Shown here: positions 24,781-33,808 of the stretch, one piece after another
How the letters are laid out: each line of letters opens with the position of its first letter
How positions within the stretch are numbered: position 1 is the stretch's first letter
Assembly (NCBI GenBank): GCA_963851325.1
Contig: CAWKOR010000001.1
Span: 1,984,001-2,048,000, forward strand
Direction of reading: 5' to 3'
Source of the DNA: DATGKG01 sp963851325
GTDB lineage: Bacteria > Desulfobacterota > Binatia > Binatales > Binataceae
Length of the DNA: 64,000 nt
Position numbers and translations under genes: made by a program
The notes under the pieces: model-generated
What the model was told of the DNA's origin: nothing
The model's database searches: none
The model's input: only the letters and a program-made list of their open reading frames with translations

Positions 24781-27225
24781 ATGGCTGAATCAAAAGATCC
24801 TCGATCATCGACCGGACTGCTCAATGGAATCTCGGTAGTCGAATGCGGCGAGGGCGTCGCCGCGTCATACGCGACCAAGCTGATGGCCGACCTGGGCGCC
24901 GACGTTATTAAAATCGAACCGCCCGAAGGCGACTGGACGCGCCGCTACGGCCCGTTTCCCGATAACAAAGTCGACCCCGAAAAGAGCGGGTTGTTCATCT
25001 ACCTCAATGCCAACAAGCGTGGCGTCACGCTGGACCTTTCGACGCAAAAGGATCGCCACGCGATGCGTTCGCTGCTCGCGAAGACGGATCTCCTGGTCCA
25101 CAATGTCGCGCCCGCGCTGCGTGACAACCTGGGGCTGACCAGCGCGAAACTCGGCGCCGATTTTCCTCAGTTGGTCATCACCGCAATCTCGCCCTTCGGC
25201 GACAGCGGACCCTATCGCGACTGGAACGCCTACGAACTCAACGTCGTCAACGCTGGAGGGTGGTCCTTTCTCAGCCCTGGCGCGTCGGAGTTCCCCGAGC
25301 TTCCACCGCTCAAGGCCTTCGGGCATCAAGGTGATTACCAGGGTGCGCTGCATGCCTGTTTCGCCGCGCTCGGTGCCTATTTTCATCGCCTCGATTCCGG
25401 CAAAGGCCAGGTCGTCGAGGTCTCGCAGCAGGAATGCGTCGCGGGCATGCTCGAAATGAATCTCATGCACTACACCTACGCCGGGCGCGAGACCTCGCGG
25501 CTCGGAACGCGGGTGCTGGGGCCATGGAAAATCATGGACACGGCAGACGGCCACATCCTCGCGGTCTGCGTCGAGGAGGATCAATGGCGGCGGCTGGTCG
25601 AGCTGATGGGCAATCCGGAGTGGGCGCATGAGGAAGTCTTTCAGGACCGGCTCGCGCGCGGACGCAACGCCGATGCGCTGTACGCGTTGATGCAGGAATG
25701 GATCAGCGGATGGAAGACGCAGGAGCTGTATCACGAAGCGCAAGGCCGACGTATCCCGTTCGCCGCCATCAACCAGATGAAGGATCTGTATGCCAATTCG
25801 CATCTGGCCGAGCGCGGCTTTTTCGTTGAGATCAACCAGCCCGGCATCGGAAAGGTGAAGCTGCCTGGCGCGCCCACCAGGTATGCCGGCGGATGGTCGC
25901 TGCGCAATCCGGCACCCCGATTGGGCGAGCATAACGCTGAGATACAGAATGCTGGGAAATCCGCCTTTGTGGCGACATCGCAATCAAATCGCGGCGGCGC
26001 ATCCGGCAATCGCGAGTTGCCGCTGAGCGGCATCCGGGTCCTGGACTTTACCTGGGCCTGGGCCGGGCCTTACTGCACGATGCAGTTGGCGCACCTCGGC
26101 GCGGAGGTGATCAGGATCGAGAGCGAAAAGCGCAGTTGCGTGACGCGGGGACTGCCTCCGTTCGCTGACGATGTGGCAGGTCCCAACCGCGCCGGTTATT
26201 TCAATCAATACAATCAGGGCAAACGCAGCATCACGATGGATCTCTCCAGGCCCGAGGCGATCGAGCTTGCGCTCGAGATGGCACGTCATTGCGATGTGGT
26301 GACCGACAATTTCGCCGCCGGAGTGATGGACCGCCTGGGACTCGGATACCAACAGTTTCGCGCGAAACGGCCGGACATCGTGATGCTTTCGATGTCGGGC
26401 TACGGGCAAACCGGCCCGCTCAAGAGCTACGTCAGCTATGGACCACCGGCCGCCGCTACCGCCGGGTTTTTCTCGCTCAGCGGATACGCAGGTCACGGCC
26501 CGAGTGAGATAGGAATTTCCTACGCGGATCCCAATGCGGGGATATTCGGCGCGAACGCAGTGATGTCGGCGTTGCTCCATCGCAAGCTCACCGGACGTGG
26601 TCAGTACATCGATCAATCGCAACTCGAGACCGCACTCGCGCTGCTGCCCGAAGGCCTGCTCGACTACGCATTCAACCGCACGCAGCCTGCGCGTTCGGGC
26701 AATCGGCATCGGTGGATGGCGCCGCATAATTGCTACAAGGCCGCGGGCGACGATGACAAATGGGTCAGTATCGCGGTCGGCACCGAGGACGAATGGCGCG
26801 CGCTGTGCGAGGTGGTCGGTCAACCTGCGCTGGCAACCGACGCGCGCTTTCAGAACGCGCAGGCGCGCAAACAGAATGAAGACGCACTCGACAACATCAT
26901 CACGCAATGGACGCGCAGCCGCGATCGATGGGACGTCACGCGCGAATTGCAGCGCGCCGGTGTCGCCGCATTCCCCGCGATGAGCAACAAGGATTTGGCC
27001 ACCAACGAACATTTGATGGAGCGCGGCTTCCTGGTGCAGATGGAGCATCCGATTGTCGGTCGCCGCATCCACACCGGAATTCCATGGACCATGTCCGGGA
27101 CGCCTTGTCACATTCGGCACGCAGCTCCTTTGCGCAGCGCCGATACGGATTCGGTCCTGCAGGAGTTAGCTGGCTGTTCGGCGGATGAGATTCGGAAGCT
27201 TCGCGCCGCGGGTGTGTTGACTTAA
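24781..27225 (+). CDS. Tandem CaiB/BaiF (family III) CoA-transferase, double-length fusion
   Basis: The 814-residue protein consists of two consecutive family III CoA-transferase domains, residues ~14-390 and ~418-805, each of which is normally a separate 400-residue polypeptide. Domain 1 starts LNGISVVECGEGVAASYATKLMADLGADVIKIEPPEGD; domain 2 starts LSGIRVLDFTWAWAGPYCTMQLAHLGAEVIRIES. Candidate catalytic Asps lie in FGHQGDYQGALHA (domain 1) and YADPNAGIFG (domain 2). Family III enzymes move CoA between acids through aspartyl-CoA intermediates and work as interlocked dimers, so the fusion may be an internal pseudo-dimer. Both domains look intact. It is co-directional with the SDR gene. Confidence 0.88.
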   Translation: MAESKDPRSSTGLLNGISVVECGEGVAASYATKLMADLGADVIKIEPPEGDWTRRYGPFPDNKVDPEKSGLFIYLNANKRGVTLDLSTQKDRHAMRSLLAKTDLLVHNVAPALRDNLGLTSAKLGADFPQLVITAISPFGDSGPYRDWNAYELNVVNAGGWSFLSPGASEFPELPPLKAFGHQGDYQGALHACFAALGAYFHRLDSGKGQVVEVSQQECVAGMLEMNLMHYTYAGRETSRLGTRVLGPWKIMDTADGHILAVCVEEDQWRRLVELMGNPEWAHEEVFQDRLARGRNADALYALMQEWISGWKTQELYHEAQGRRIPFAAINQMKDLYANSHLAERGFFVEINQPGIGKVKLPGAPTRYAGGWSLRNPAPRLGEHNAEIQNAGKSAFVATSQSNRGGASGNRELPLSGIRVLDFTWAWAGPYCTMQLAHLGAEVIRIESEKRSCVTRGLPPFADDVAGPNRAGYFNQYNQGKRSITMDLSRPEAIELALEMARHCDVVTDNFAAGVMDRLGLGYQQFRAKRPDIVMLSMSGYGQTGPLKSYVSYGPPAAATAGFFSLSGYAGHGPSEIGISYADPNAGIFGANAVMSALLHRKLTGRGQYIDQSQLETALALLPEGLLDYAFNRTQPARSGNRHRWMAPHNCYKAAGDDDKWVSIAVGTEDEWRALCEVVGQPALATDARFQNAQARKQNEDALDNIITQWTRSRDRWDVTRELQRAGVAAFPAMSNKDLATNEHLMERGFLVQMEHPIVGRRIHTGIPWTMSGTPCHIRHAAPLRSADTDSVLQELAGCSADEIRKLRAAGVLT

Positions 27226-27241
27226 GTGATCGGCAAGCGCG

Positions 27242-27883
27242 TTAATGCTTGACCTGGGGCCTCCGACGCCTCGGGGTTGCCTCGTCGGCAGCAGCACGCT
27301 TGAGCGGCGGCGGAATCGCGGGTTTCCTTCCCAATGCCAGCAATGAGCGGCGCGCGGAAAAATGTCGCGGGTCGAGCATCAGCGCGTTCTCAAAGTATGC
27401 GATCGCCGAGGCGGTTCTCTCTGCTTTCAGGCAGCATGCGCCGAGCATCGCGAGTATCTGCGCCGTGTCGGTCCCCGATGCCTCGCGCGCGCGGACTAAC
27501 GCTCCGATCGCGTCGGAGAATTTCTCGCAGTCGAGCAGCACCTCCGCCAGCGCGAACAGCGCATGCGGATTGAGCCGGTCCAGCTTCAATGCTTCATGAA
27601 GCGTCGCCTCGGCAGATTGATGAAGACGATTTTTTCGCAGCCCGCGCGCCGCCTCCACCAGCCGGTCCGACTCATCCCGGAACGCGGCTAATTCGACCTC
27701 AACTTCGATACTGTCGCGCGATACCACGGCCTTGACGATCTCGACTTGTTGCCCCAGATAGTCGCGCAGTTTTTCGATCACGGCGTCGCCGAGCTGTTCG
27801 GGTTCGAGCAGGAAGATCACTCCCAGCGGATCGCCGAGATGATCGTCGCTTCGAATCATGATGGACCTTTTGCGCCGCATCAT
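27242..27883 (-). CDS. TPR-repeat protein, hypothetical, coupled to dgt
   Basis: A 213-residue protein with a globular N-part (residues 10-75, mixed alpha/beta, DDHLGDPLGVIFLLEPEQLGDAVIEKLRDYLGQ) and at least three tetratricopeptide repeats: EATLHEALKLDRLNPHALFALAEVLLDCEKF, DAIGALVRAREASGTDTAQILAMLGACCLKAERT, AIAYFENALMLDPRHFSARRSLLALGR. The ATG at 27883 overlaps the dgt stop (ATGA), so the two are translationally coupled. No signal peptide is present. The function is unknown; a scaffold role is likely for TPRs. Confidence 0.75.
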   Translation of the reverse strand: MMRRKRSIMIRSDDHLGDPLGVIFLLEPEQLGDAVIEKLRDYLGQQVEIVKAVVSRDSIEVEVELAAFRDESDRLVEAARGLRKNRLHQSAEATLHEALKLDRLNPHALFALAEVLLDCEKFSDAIGALVRAREASGTDTAQILAMLGACCLKAERTASAIAYFENALMLDPRHFSARRSLLALGRKPAIPPPLKRAAADEATPRRRRPQVKH

Positions 27884-29037
27884 ACCCGCTCGTCGGGGTC
27901 GAACAGCTTCTTGTATTCGTCGAGCGCGAAGCGGTCCGTCATCCCGGCGATATAGTCCGCGACCACGCGCGCGACCGGTTCGCCCTCGCGCTCATGCAGC
28001 ATCAACACATGGCTGGGCATTTGGCGCGGCTCGCTCATGTAGGCATTGAAGAGTTGCTCGAGCACCCTGCCCGCCTTTTCCGTCATCCTGATTACGCGAT
28101 AATGCCGATACAGGCGCTCGCGCATGATGGCCTTGAGCTCGTCGACCTGGGTCGCCATCGCGGGTGAGTATACCGCGAGCGCCCTGCCCGCACGGCGCAC
28201 CGCATCGACGCTCTCGATGTGGGCGCGCTGAATTTCGGCGGCGAGGTTGTTCACCAGGTCGGTCGCCATCGCATCGATGATCCTTCTCACCGTCTGATAG
28301 CGCTCGATGCTCACTTCGTTGTGCGCCGCCTCCCGCGCGGGCCCGTTCGCCTCGCGATACAGTTGCGACTGCTCCAGCTCCTCGACCGTGAGCATCGCGG
28401 CCTTCAAGCCGTCGTCGACGTCATGCCCGAGGTAAGCGATCTCATCCGCGAGGTCGACGATCTGCGCCTCGAGGCACGGATAGGTAGAGGCATCGAATTC
28501 CTGCGCGGCGGGACGATCGTGAAAGTGCGAATGCTTGATGATGCCCTCGCGCACCTCGAAGCTGAGATTGAGGCCGCGGAAATTCGGATAGCGGTTTTCG
28601 ATCCAATCAATCGTGCGCAGGCTTTGCGCGTTGTGATCGAAGCCTCCATGGGGCCGCATCAGATCGTTCAGCACCTTCTCGCCCGCATGCCCGAACGGCG
28701 TATGCCCGAGGTCGTGCGCGAGCGCGACCGCCTCAGCGAGTTCCTCATTGAGACCGAGTGCGCGCGCGATGGTGCGCGTGATTTGCGCCGCCTCCATCGT
28801 GTGCGTGAGGCGGGTGCGATAGTAGTCGCCCTCGTGATTGACGAACACCTGGGTCTTGTATTCGAGACGGCGGAAGGCGGCGCTATGAATGATGCGATCG
28901 CGATCGCGCTGGAAACAGGTGCGCATCGGATGGTCGGGCTCGGCGATGCGCCGTCCGCGGCTGTCTTTCGACAGCATCGCGTAGGGAGCGAGGCTGCGTG
29001 CCTCGATCTCCTCAAGTTCAGTCCTTCGTCGCAACAT
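27880..29037 (-). CDS. dgt: dGTP triphosphohydrolase-like HD protein
   Basis: The 385-residue enzyme hydrolyses dGTP (or other dNTPs) to nucleoside and triphosphate. The HD-domain metal ligands are visible: RTRLTHTMEAAQ (His79), AHDLGHTPFGHAGE (His108-Asp109) and an Asp downstream in VDLADEIAYLGHDVDDG. The N-terminal PDHPMRTCFQRDRDRIIHSAAFRRLEYKTQVFVNHEGDYYRTRL is diagnostic of the dGTPase family. Length is short (type 2, ~380). It is followed by the coupled TPR gene. A repeat-rich region lies upstream. Confidence 0.93.
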   Translation of the reverse strand: MLRRRTELEEIEARSLAPYAMLSKDSRGRRIAEPDHPMRTCFQRDRDRIIHSAAFRRLEYKTQVFVNHEGDYYRTRLTHTMEAAQITRTIARALGLNEELAEAVALAHDLGHTPFGHAGEKVLNDLMRPHGGFDHNAQSLRTIDWIENRYPNFRGLNLSFEVREGIIKHSHFHDRPAAQEFDASTYPCLEAQIVDLADEIAYLGHDVDDGLKAAMLTVEELEQSQLYREANGPAREAAHNEVSIERYQTVRRIIDAMATDLVNNLAAEIQRAHIESVDAVRRAGRALAVYSPAMATQVDELKAIMRERLYRHYRVIRMTEKAGRVLEQLFNAYMSEPRQMPSHVLMLHEREGEPVARVVADYIAGMTDRFALDEYKKLFDPDERV

Positions 29038-29166
29038 CGGGGTGGTTCGCCGGTGGAGTAAGCGGCGATGTTAGCATGGCGGTTGGCGGTGGTACTAAGC
29101 GGTTCCGACGGGTTGCCCACAATGGGAGGTCAGCGCGGGGTTTCGCTATTCGTTCGCCTCGATACG

Positions 29167-29280
29167 GTGGGTTTGTTTTTGCATTTTCGGCGCTATGCGT
29201 CGTGCCATCCGAGGTCCTTCGCGCGACGCTCAGGACCACTTCTCGGCGATGCCGAGAAGTGGGTTTGCTTTTGCGCTTTC
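29167..29280. repeat. Dispersed hairpin repeat, family A, copy 1
   Basis: The unit starts GTGGGTTTGTTTTTGCA, then two hairpins: GGTCCT...AGGACC (29212-29236) and CCACTTCTCGGC-GAT-GCCGAGAAGTGG, a perfect 12-bp stem with 3-base loop (29236-29262), then GTTTGCTTTTGCGC. The second hairpin with its T-rich tail looks terminator-like. It matches copy 2 at most positions. Confidence 0.85.
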
Positions 29281-29446
29281 GAATGCCTGGATCGGCGATC
29301 GATGTCCGGGGTTCCTAGAAAAATAGTAGAGATTTCCTACATAGTTTGGGTTCGTTTATGTAATCCAGTAACGGCGTGCAGACCATGAGGCCGAGTCCGC
29401 AAGTGGGTTTGTTTTTTCACTTCGTGCAACCACGTCGGACGATGTA

Positions 29447-29559
29447 GTGGGTTTGTTTTTGCACTTTCCGCATTCGGCGTCGTGCGGCCCGAGGTCCTTC
29501 GCAGAGCCTCAGGACCACTTCTCGGCGCTGCCGAGAAGTGGGTCTGTTTTTGCGCTCTT
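29447..29559. repeat. Dispersed hairpin repeat, family A, copy 2
   Basis: It has the same order as copy 1: GTGGGTTTGTTTTTGCACTT, GGTCCT/AGGACC stem, and the perfect 12-bp stem CCACTTCTCGGC with loop GCT. A partial third copy of the first motif lies at 29403-29421. Conservation of stem arms and change in the loop suggest the folded form is what is kept. Confidence 0.85.
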
Positions 29560-29743
29560 CACAACCCTGTAAGCCGCTAGTCTCCGAAACCCTACCCCCT
29601 GTGATCGTTTATTTCAGAGATGCTCAGCGTGAGCAACTTTTTCTTCCCGAAGAACCGATGATGTTCCGCCGGCTTCGACCCGCTTCTGCGATTTGACCCC
29701 GTCCCCTATAATCACCCCATCGAGGGTGGTGGTGAGAGGCAGG

Positions 29744-30418
29744 GTGACCAGATTTCTTCTTTTCGCGGGCGCGGCGCTAATCGGCGTTTTTCTCGCGTCA
29801 TGCTCGACTACCTCGCACGTTCATCGAGCGCCCGCACCGACTGCCGAGCACGCCCCCGCGCCCACCGAGTCGTCGCTGACCGGAGTCGCATCGTGGTATG
29901 GCCCCGGCTTCGATGGGCATCGCACCGCGAGCGGCGAGGTCTACAATCAGGAGGAATTAACTGCCGCCTCGACGGTCATCCCGCTCGGCAGCCAGGTGAT
30001 GGTCACCAATCTGGACAACGGCCGCGCCGTCCAGGTGCGCATCAACGACCACGGCCCCTACGTCAAAGGGCGCAAGATCGATCTTTCGCATGAAGCGGCG
30101 CGAACTCTCGGCATCGTGAAACCGGGAACCGCGCGGGTGCGCATCGACGTACTGAGCCAGCCCGAGGGAACCCGCGCGATCGGTACGCCGATCCGCTACT
30201 ACGTCCAGGTAGGATCGTATTCGCAACAAACCAACGCGCGGCGCGTATCGAACAAGCTCGCCGCATACTATCGCGATGTGAGGATCGATCAGGTGAACGC
30301 GGGGGCGCGATCGTTCTATCGAGTCAGAATGGGTTCCTTCGCCACTCGCGACGAGGCGCGCGACCGCGCCAATGCCAGCGCGCGTTTTGGATATCCGATC
30401 GTGATCGTCAGCGAATGA
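29744..30418 (+). CDS. rlpA: RlpA-family septal ring lytic transglycosylase (DPBB + SPOR lipoprotein)
   Basis: The 224-residue lipoprotein starts at GTG 29744 (AGAGGC upstream); several earlier GTGs exist at 29726-29732. The signal peptide FLLFAGAALIGVFLASC has mature Cys at residue ~20. A double-psi beta-barrel follows (TGVASWYGPGFDGHRTASGEVYNQEELTAAS, with TNLDNGRAVQVRINDHGPYVKGRKIDLS; the catalytic-type Glu/Asp pair is in SGE..Y and NDHGP). A SPOR domain ends it (IRYYVQVGSYSQQTNARRV... YRVRMGSF), which binds denuded septal peptidoglycan. Acts at the outer membrane during cell separation. Overlaps the next gene by four bases (ATGA). Confidence 0.9.
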   Translation: MTRFLLFAGAALIGVFLASCSTTSHVHRAPAPTAEHAPAPTESSLTGVASWYGPGFDGHRTASGEVYNQEELTAASTVIPLGSQVMVTNLDNGRAVQVRINDHGPYVKGRKIDLSHEAARTLGIVKPGTARVRIDVLSQPEGTRAIGTPIRYYVQVGSYSQQTNARRVSNKLAAYYRDVRIDQVNAGARSFYRVRMGSFATRDEARDRANASARFGYPIVIVSE

Positions 30419-31785
30419 AGCCGCGACGCAAGCGACCTCGTCGCACGATTGCGGCAATCACGATCGCGTTCGCGCTGGCCTTCGCGGGATGCGCCTATTC
30501 GCTCATCAGTGGCGGGCAAGTCAACCAGACGCACGCCGCCAACGTCGAGCAAGGCATCCAGGGAATTCGCGAATTAAGTTTCAAGAGTCATGTGCCGGTG
30601 GTGCTCAAGACACCTGACGAGGTCGAGCAGATGGTGATCGCCGATCTGCAGCGCGACTACACCGATGCGCAACTCGAGGCCGACGGTAGAGCCGGCTCGA
30701 TGCTGGGACTGTTTCCCCCCGGAATGGATCTCAAAGCCGAAACGGTAAAGCTGCTCAAGAGTCAAATCGCGGGATTCTACGACCCGCACCAGAAGGAGAT
30801 GGTGCTGGTGGAGGGCGCCACGCCGGTGCCCTTCACCGATCGCATGCTGGAGTTTCTGGTGCAGCGCGACCTGGTCAACGACATGCTGCTCGCTCATGAA
30901 CTGACCCACGCGCTGCAGGATCAGAACTTCGCGCTGCAGGACAAACTCGACAACCTCAAGAGCAACGGCGACGCCGAGATGGCGCTCAAGTCGGTGGCAG
31001 AGGGCGATGCGACGATCGCCGGATTCGCATACGTCGCCGGCCGAATGGACAACTCGGTCGCCGACACGCTGGCGTCATCGATGAAGAATCTGCCGGAGAT
31101 TTTCGCCGCGCAATCGAAAGATACTCCCGAAGGAATCGGCTACCCGCTCATCTTCCAATATTCCGAAGGCGTCCGCTTTGTCTCCGAGGCCTACAAACGC
31201 GGCGGTTGGAAGGCCGTCGATGCGCTCTACTCCAGGCCTCCGCGATCCACCCAACAGCTTATCGATCCCAGCCTCTACTTCGAGCATCCGCTGGAGCCGG
31301 CCGCGGTTGAGGTCGCGGGCTATCAGAAAATGCTCAAAGACTGGAGCAAAGCCGACGAAGACACTTTCGGCGAGCTATCGATCCAGATCATCCTGCAAAT
31401 CGGCTACTCCAAGGATGCGCCCGAGGTGGCCGTCGCGAAGAAGTGGGCGGGCGATCGGCTGGTCGTCCTGAGCCATGGAACCGAGGTCTCGGTGCTTTGG
31501 CTGGTGGTGTTTCGCGATCAAGATTCGGCGCGTCGATTCGAGAAGTCATACCGCGGCGAGCTGGATCGCACGCGTGCCTCGACGCCGCATCGCCTCGAGC
31601 TTCGAGGCAATGCGGTTCTGGTGATCGCCGGCAGCATCGTCAGTCAGTCCTCGACCCTCGCGCCCGCGATCTGGAAGGCGAGCAAGATCGGCGAAGTGAC
31701 GCCGGCGGTTGCACCTGTGCATCGCGACAAAGCCGACGCGTCCGGCTCGGATGCGATCGCGCGCGCAATGAGGCGTTCGCGATGA
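30415..31785 (+). CDS. Zn metallopeptidase-like lipoprotein (HExxH)
   Basis: The 456-residue lipoprotein has a signal peptide with lipobox FAGC (Cys26) and the zinc motif His161-Glu-Leu-Thr-His165 in LLAHELTHALQDQNF, with candidate third ligand Glu or Asp in SVAEGDATIAGF (residues ~197-205). The zinc-helix layout and the following E-G-D motif resemble eliminase or gluzincin-like peptidases; no common family name is certain. Predicted periplasmic or outer-membrane anchored. The start is inside the rlpA stop, so it is translationally coupled and probably works at the cell wall. Confidence 0.75.
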   Translation: MKPRRKRPRRTIAAITIAFALAFAGCAYSLISGGQVNQTHAANVEQGIQGIRELSFKSHVPVVLKTPDEVEQMVIADLQRDYTDAQLEADGRAGSMLGLFPPGMDLKAETVKLLKSQIAGFYDPHQKEMVLVEGATPVPFTDRMLEFLVQRDLVNDMLLAHELTHALQDQNFALQDKLDNLKSNGDAEMALKSVAEGDATIAGFAYVAGRMDNSVADTLASSMKNLPEIFAAQSKDTPEGIGYPLIFQYSEGVRFVSEAYKRGGWKAVDALYSRPPRSTQQLIDPSLYFEHPLEPAAVEVAGYQKMLKDWSKADEDTFGELSIQIILQIGYSKDAPEVAVAKKWAGDRLVVLSHGTEVSVLWLVVFRDQDSARRFEKSYRGELDRTRASTPHRLELRGNAVLVIAGSIVSQSSTLAPAIWKASKIGEVTPAVAPVHRDKADASGSDAIARAMRRSR

Positions 31786-31825
31786 AAGAAAAGAGGCTCC
31801 CCGACGCATCGTGCCGTGGAGCCTC
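31785..31825 (-). terminator. Rho-independent terminator of icd (minus strand)
   Basis: On the minus strand an 8-bp perfect stem, GAGGCTCC (31818-31825) with GGAGCCTC (31793-31800), 17-base loop, is followed by TTTTCTTTC at 31784-31792. It lies 28 bases downstream of the icd stop. It also abuts the end of the plus-strand metallopeptidase gene. Confidence 0.75.
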
Positions 31826-31852
31826 CGCATGCTCGGCTATGAAGTCGCGTGG

Positions 31853-33100
31853 CTAGATGTTGTCGACGATCGCCTTGCCGAATTCCGAGCACTTCAATAG
31901 CTTGGCTCCGCTCATCAAGCGTTCGAAATCGTAAGTCACCGTCTTGTTCCCGATCGTCTTGCTCATGCCGCGTACGATTCCGTCGGCCACCTCCTGCCAT
32001 CCCATGTGCTCGAACATCAGGATGCCCGACAGGATCACCGAACCCGGGTTCACCTTGTCCTGGTCGGCGTACTTGGGTGCGGTGCCGTGAGTCGCCTCGA
32101 AAATTGCGTGACCGGTAACGTAATTGATGTTGGCGCCCGGCGCGATGCCGATACCACCGACCTGCGCGGCGAGCGCATCGGACAGGTAGTCGCCATTGAG
32201 GTTCATCGTGGCGATGACATCGAACTCGTCGGGTCGCGTCAGCACCTGCTGCAGCGTGATGTCCGCGATGCTGTCCTTCACAAGGATTTGCCCCGCCGGA
32301 GGCTTGCCGCCGCAGTCGTCCCATCCGATCGCGCGGCCCTTGTACTCGCGCTTGACCAGCTCGTAGCCCCAGTCACGGAACGCGCCCTCCGTGTACTTCA
32401 TGATGTTGCCCTTGTGGACCATGTTCACGCTCGTCCGCTTATGCTTGATCGCATAGTCCAGCGCGGCGCGGATGAGGCGCTCCGAGCCCTCGCGCGAAAC
32501 CGGCTTGATGCCGATGCCCGAGGTCTGCGGAAAACGAATCGTGGTCACCTTCAGTTCCTGCTGCAGGAAGTTGATCAGCTTCTTCGCTTCGGGCGATTCG
32601 GCCTGCCACTCAATGCCGGCGTAGATGTCCTCGGTATTCTCGCGGAAGATCACCATGTCGACTTTTTCCGGATGCTTGACCGGGCTCGGCACGCCGTCGA
32701 AGTAGCGCACCGGGCGCAGGCAGACATAAAGATCCAGCAACTGGCGCAGTGCGACGTTGAGCGAACGGATCCCGCCGCCGACCGGAGTGGTGAGCGGTCC
32801 CTTGATTCCGATCAGGTACTCGCGAAACGCCTCGACCGTGTCATCGGGCAGCCAGGTATTGAACTGGTTGTAGGCTTTCTCGCCCGCGTAGACTTCCATC
32901 CACACGATCTTGCGCTTGCCGCCGTAGACCTTCTTGACCGCGTTGTCGAACACATATTGCGAGGCCTTCCAGATGTCGCGCCCGGTCCCATCGCCTTCGA
33001 TGAACGGAATGATGGGGTGGTCGGATACTTGCGGAACCCCGTCTTTACCCTGAGTAATCTTGTCGCCTTCGGTCGGGACCTTGATCGTCTTGTACGCCAT
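31853..33100 (-). CDS. icd: NADP-dependent isocitrate dehydrogenase
   Basis: The 415-residue enzyme oxidises isocitrate to 2-oxoglutarate and CO2 in the TCA cycle. It begins MAYKTIKVPTEGDKI and shows PFIEGDGTGRDIWKASQYVFDNAV, the substrate loop TPVGGGIRSLNVALRQLLDLYVCLRPVRYF (Ser and three Args bind isocitrate), FRENTEDIYAGIEW, and the metal Asp region DSIADITLQQV. NADP-specific residues in the GTAPKYADQDKVNPGS segment match the E. coli-type enzyme. Shine-Dalgarno AGGGTGA precedes the ATG. A terminator follows the gene. Confidence 0.95.
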   Translation of the reverse strand: MAYKTIKVPTEGDKITQGKDGVPQVSDHPIIPFIEGDGTGRDIWKASQYVFDNAVKKVYGGKRKIVWMEVYAGEKAYNQFNTWLPDDTVEAFREYLIGIKGPLTTPVGGGIRSLNVALRQLLDLYVCLRPVRYFDGVPSPVKHPEKVDMVIFRENTEDIYAGIEWQAESPEAKKLINFLQQELKVTTIRFPQTSGIGIKPVSREGSERLIRAALDYAIKHKRTSVNMVHKGNIMKYTEGAFRDWGYELVKREYKGRAIGWDDCGGKPPAGQILVKDSIADITLQQVLTRPDEFDVIATMNLNGDYLSDALAAQVGGIGIAPGANINYVTGHAIFEATHGTAPKYADQDKVNPGSVILSGILMFEHMGWQEVADGIVRGMSKTIGNKTVTYDFERLMSGAKLLKCSEFGKAIVDNI

Positions 33101-33228
33101 CGTCGCTTGTCACCCTGTACTTTGATTCGGATTTATCGCGCGCCGGAGGTCAGCCTGGAGTGCGACGCGGATTCGCCGTCAATCATATAGCAACCGGAAT
33201 TTCAGGGAAGAGCCTCGCGAGCCCGCCG

Positions 33229-33744
33229 TTAGCCGGTGATGCCGACCTGGGCGAAGGCGTGGCGCGTTTCGTTCCAGTAGTAGTAACGACTCGCGGTGTC
33301 GTGATGAAAATAATCGATTGCCTCGTGAGTGACGCGGATGTAACGCGGCTCATCCTCCGCGCAGTCATAACCACGCGCGCACGCGGTCGGATACTCGCCA
33401 GGCCCAACCCGTTTGATCCCGATGGCAGGGAGCTTCTTGATGTCGGGAAACTCGTCGAGTTTCAGTGCGGCCTCGCGCGCGGCCAGTTTTACGAATAGCG
33501 CGAACGCCTTGCCGTCGCCGCGGACCAGCAGACGCGCCTGGTCGGGCTTGCCGTCGCCGTCGAAGTCGCCGTTCAGGACCAGATAGCGCTCGGGATCCGC
33601 CGCGCGCCACTTCTGCTCCTCGGGAGTTCCGAGCTGCGCCGCCGTGGGAGCACGCCATGGTTGCAGGAATAGCGGATTTTTCTGCGCCGCCGCCGCGGGA
33701 CTCACCACGACGAGCATCATCAAGAGGTTGACTAAGCGATTCAT
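33229..33744 (-). CDS. Secreted hypothetical protein with DxDGDGxxD Ca-binding-like loop
   Basis: The 171-residue protein has a signal peptide (LLMMLVVVSPAAAA). Its mature part contains DFDGDGKPDQARLLV (residues ~59-73), a Ca2+-ligand loop like those in FG-GAP or EF-hand-like motifs, and an acidic CARGYDCAED pair of cysteines. The remainder is mixed beta/alpha with no family I can name. The C-terminus (YFHHDTASRYYYWNETRHAFAQVGITG) is aromatic. Periplasmic or surface location is likely. It is upstream of icd on the same strand, about 130 bases away. Confidence 0.65.
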   Translation of the reverse strand: MNRLVNLLMMLVVVSPAAAAQKNPLFLQPWRAPTAAQLGTPEEQKWRAADPERYLVLNGDFDGDGKPDQARLLVRGDGKAFALFVKLAAREAALKLDEFPDIKKLPAIGIKRVGPGEYPTACARGYDCAEDEPRYIRVTHEAIDYFHHDTASRYYYWNETRHAFAQVGITG

Positions 33745-33808
33745 CGGTGCGGCTCATGATGCGACTGTGCGGGTCGGCGCGCAAACATCTGGCGTTGAAC
33801 GTCCTCTT

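Larger units (their letters stand above)
29038..29743. other. Gene-free divergent region with repeated hairpin units
   Basis: About 700 bases between dgt (minus) and rlpA (plus) hold no convincing gene. The content is two copies of a ~113-base unit (listed separately) and isolated copies of the short motif GTGGGTTTGTTTTTGC. Promoters of both flanking genes must be here; I cannot place them. Confidence 0.6.

Noticed and set aside
29038..29743. CRISPR array in the repeated region
   Set aside because: Only two ~113-base copies and irregular short motifs; no regularly spaced 25-37-base repeats and no cas genes.
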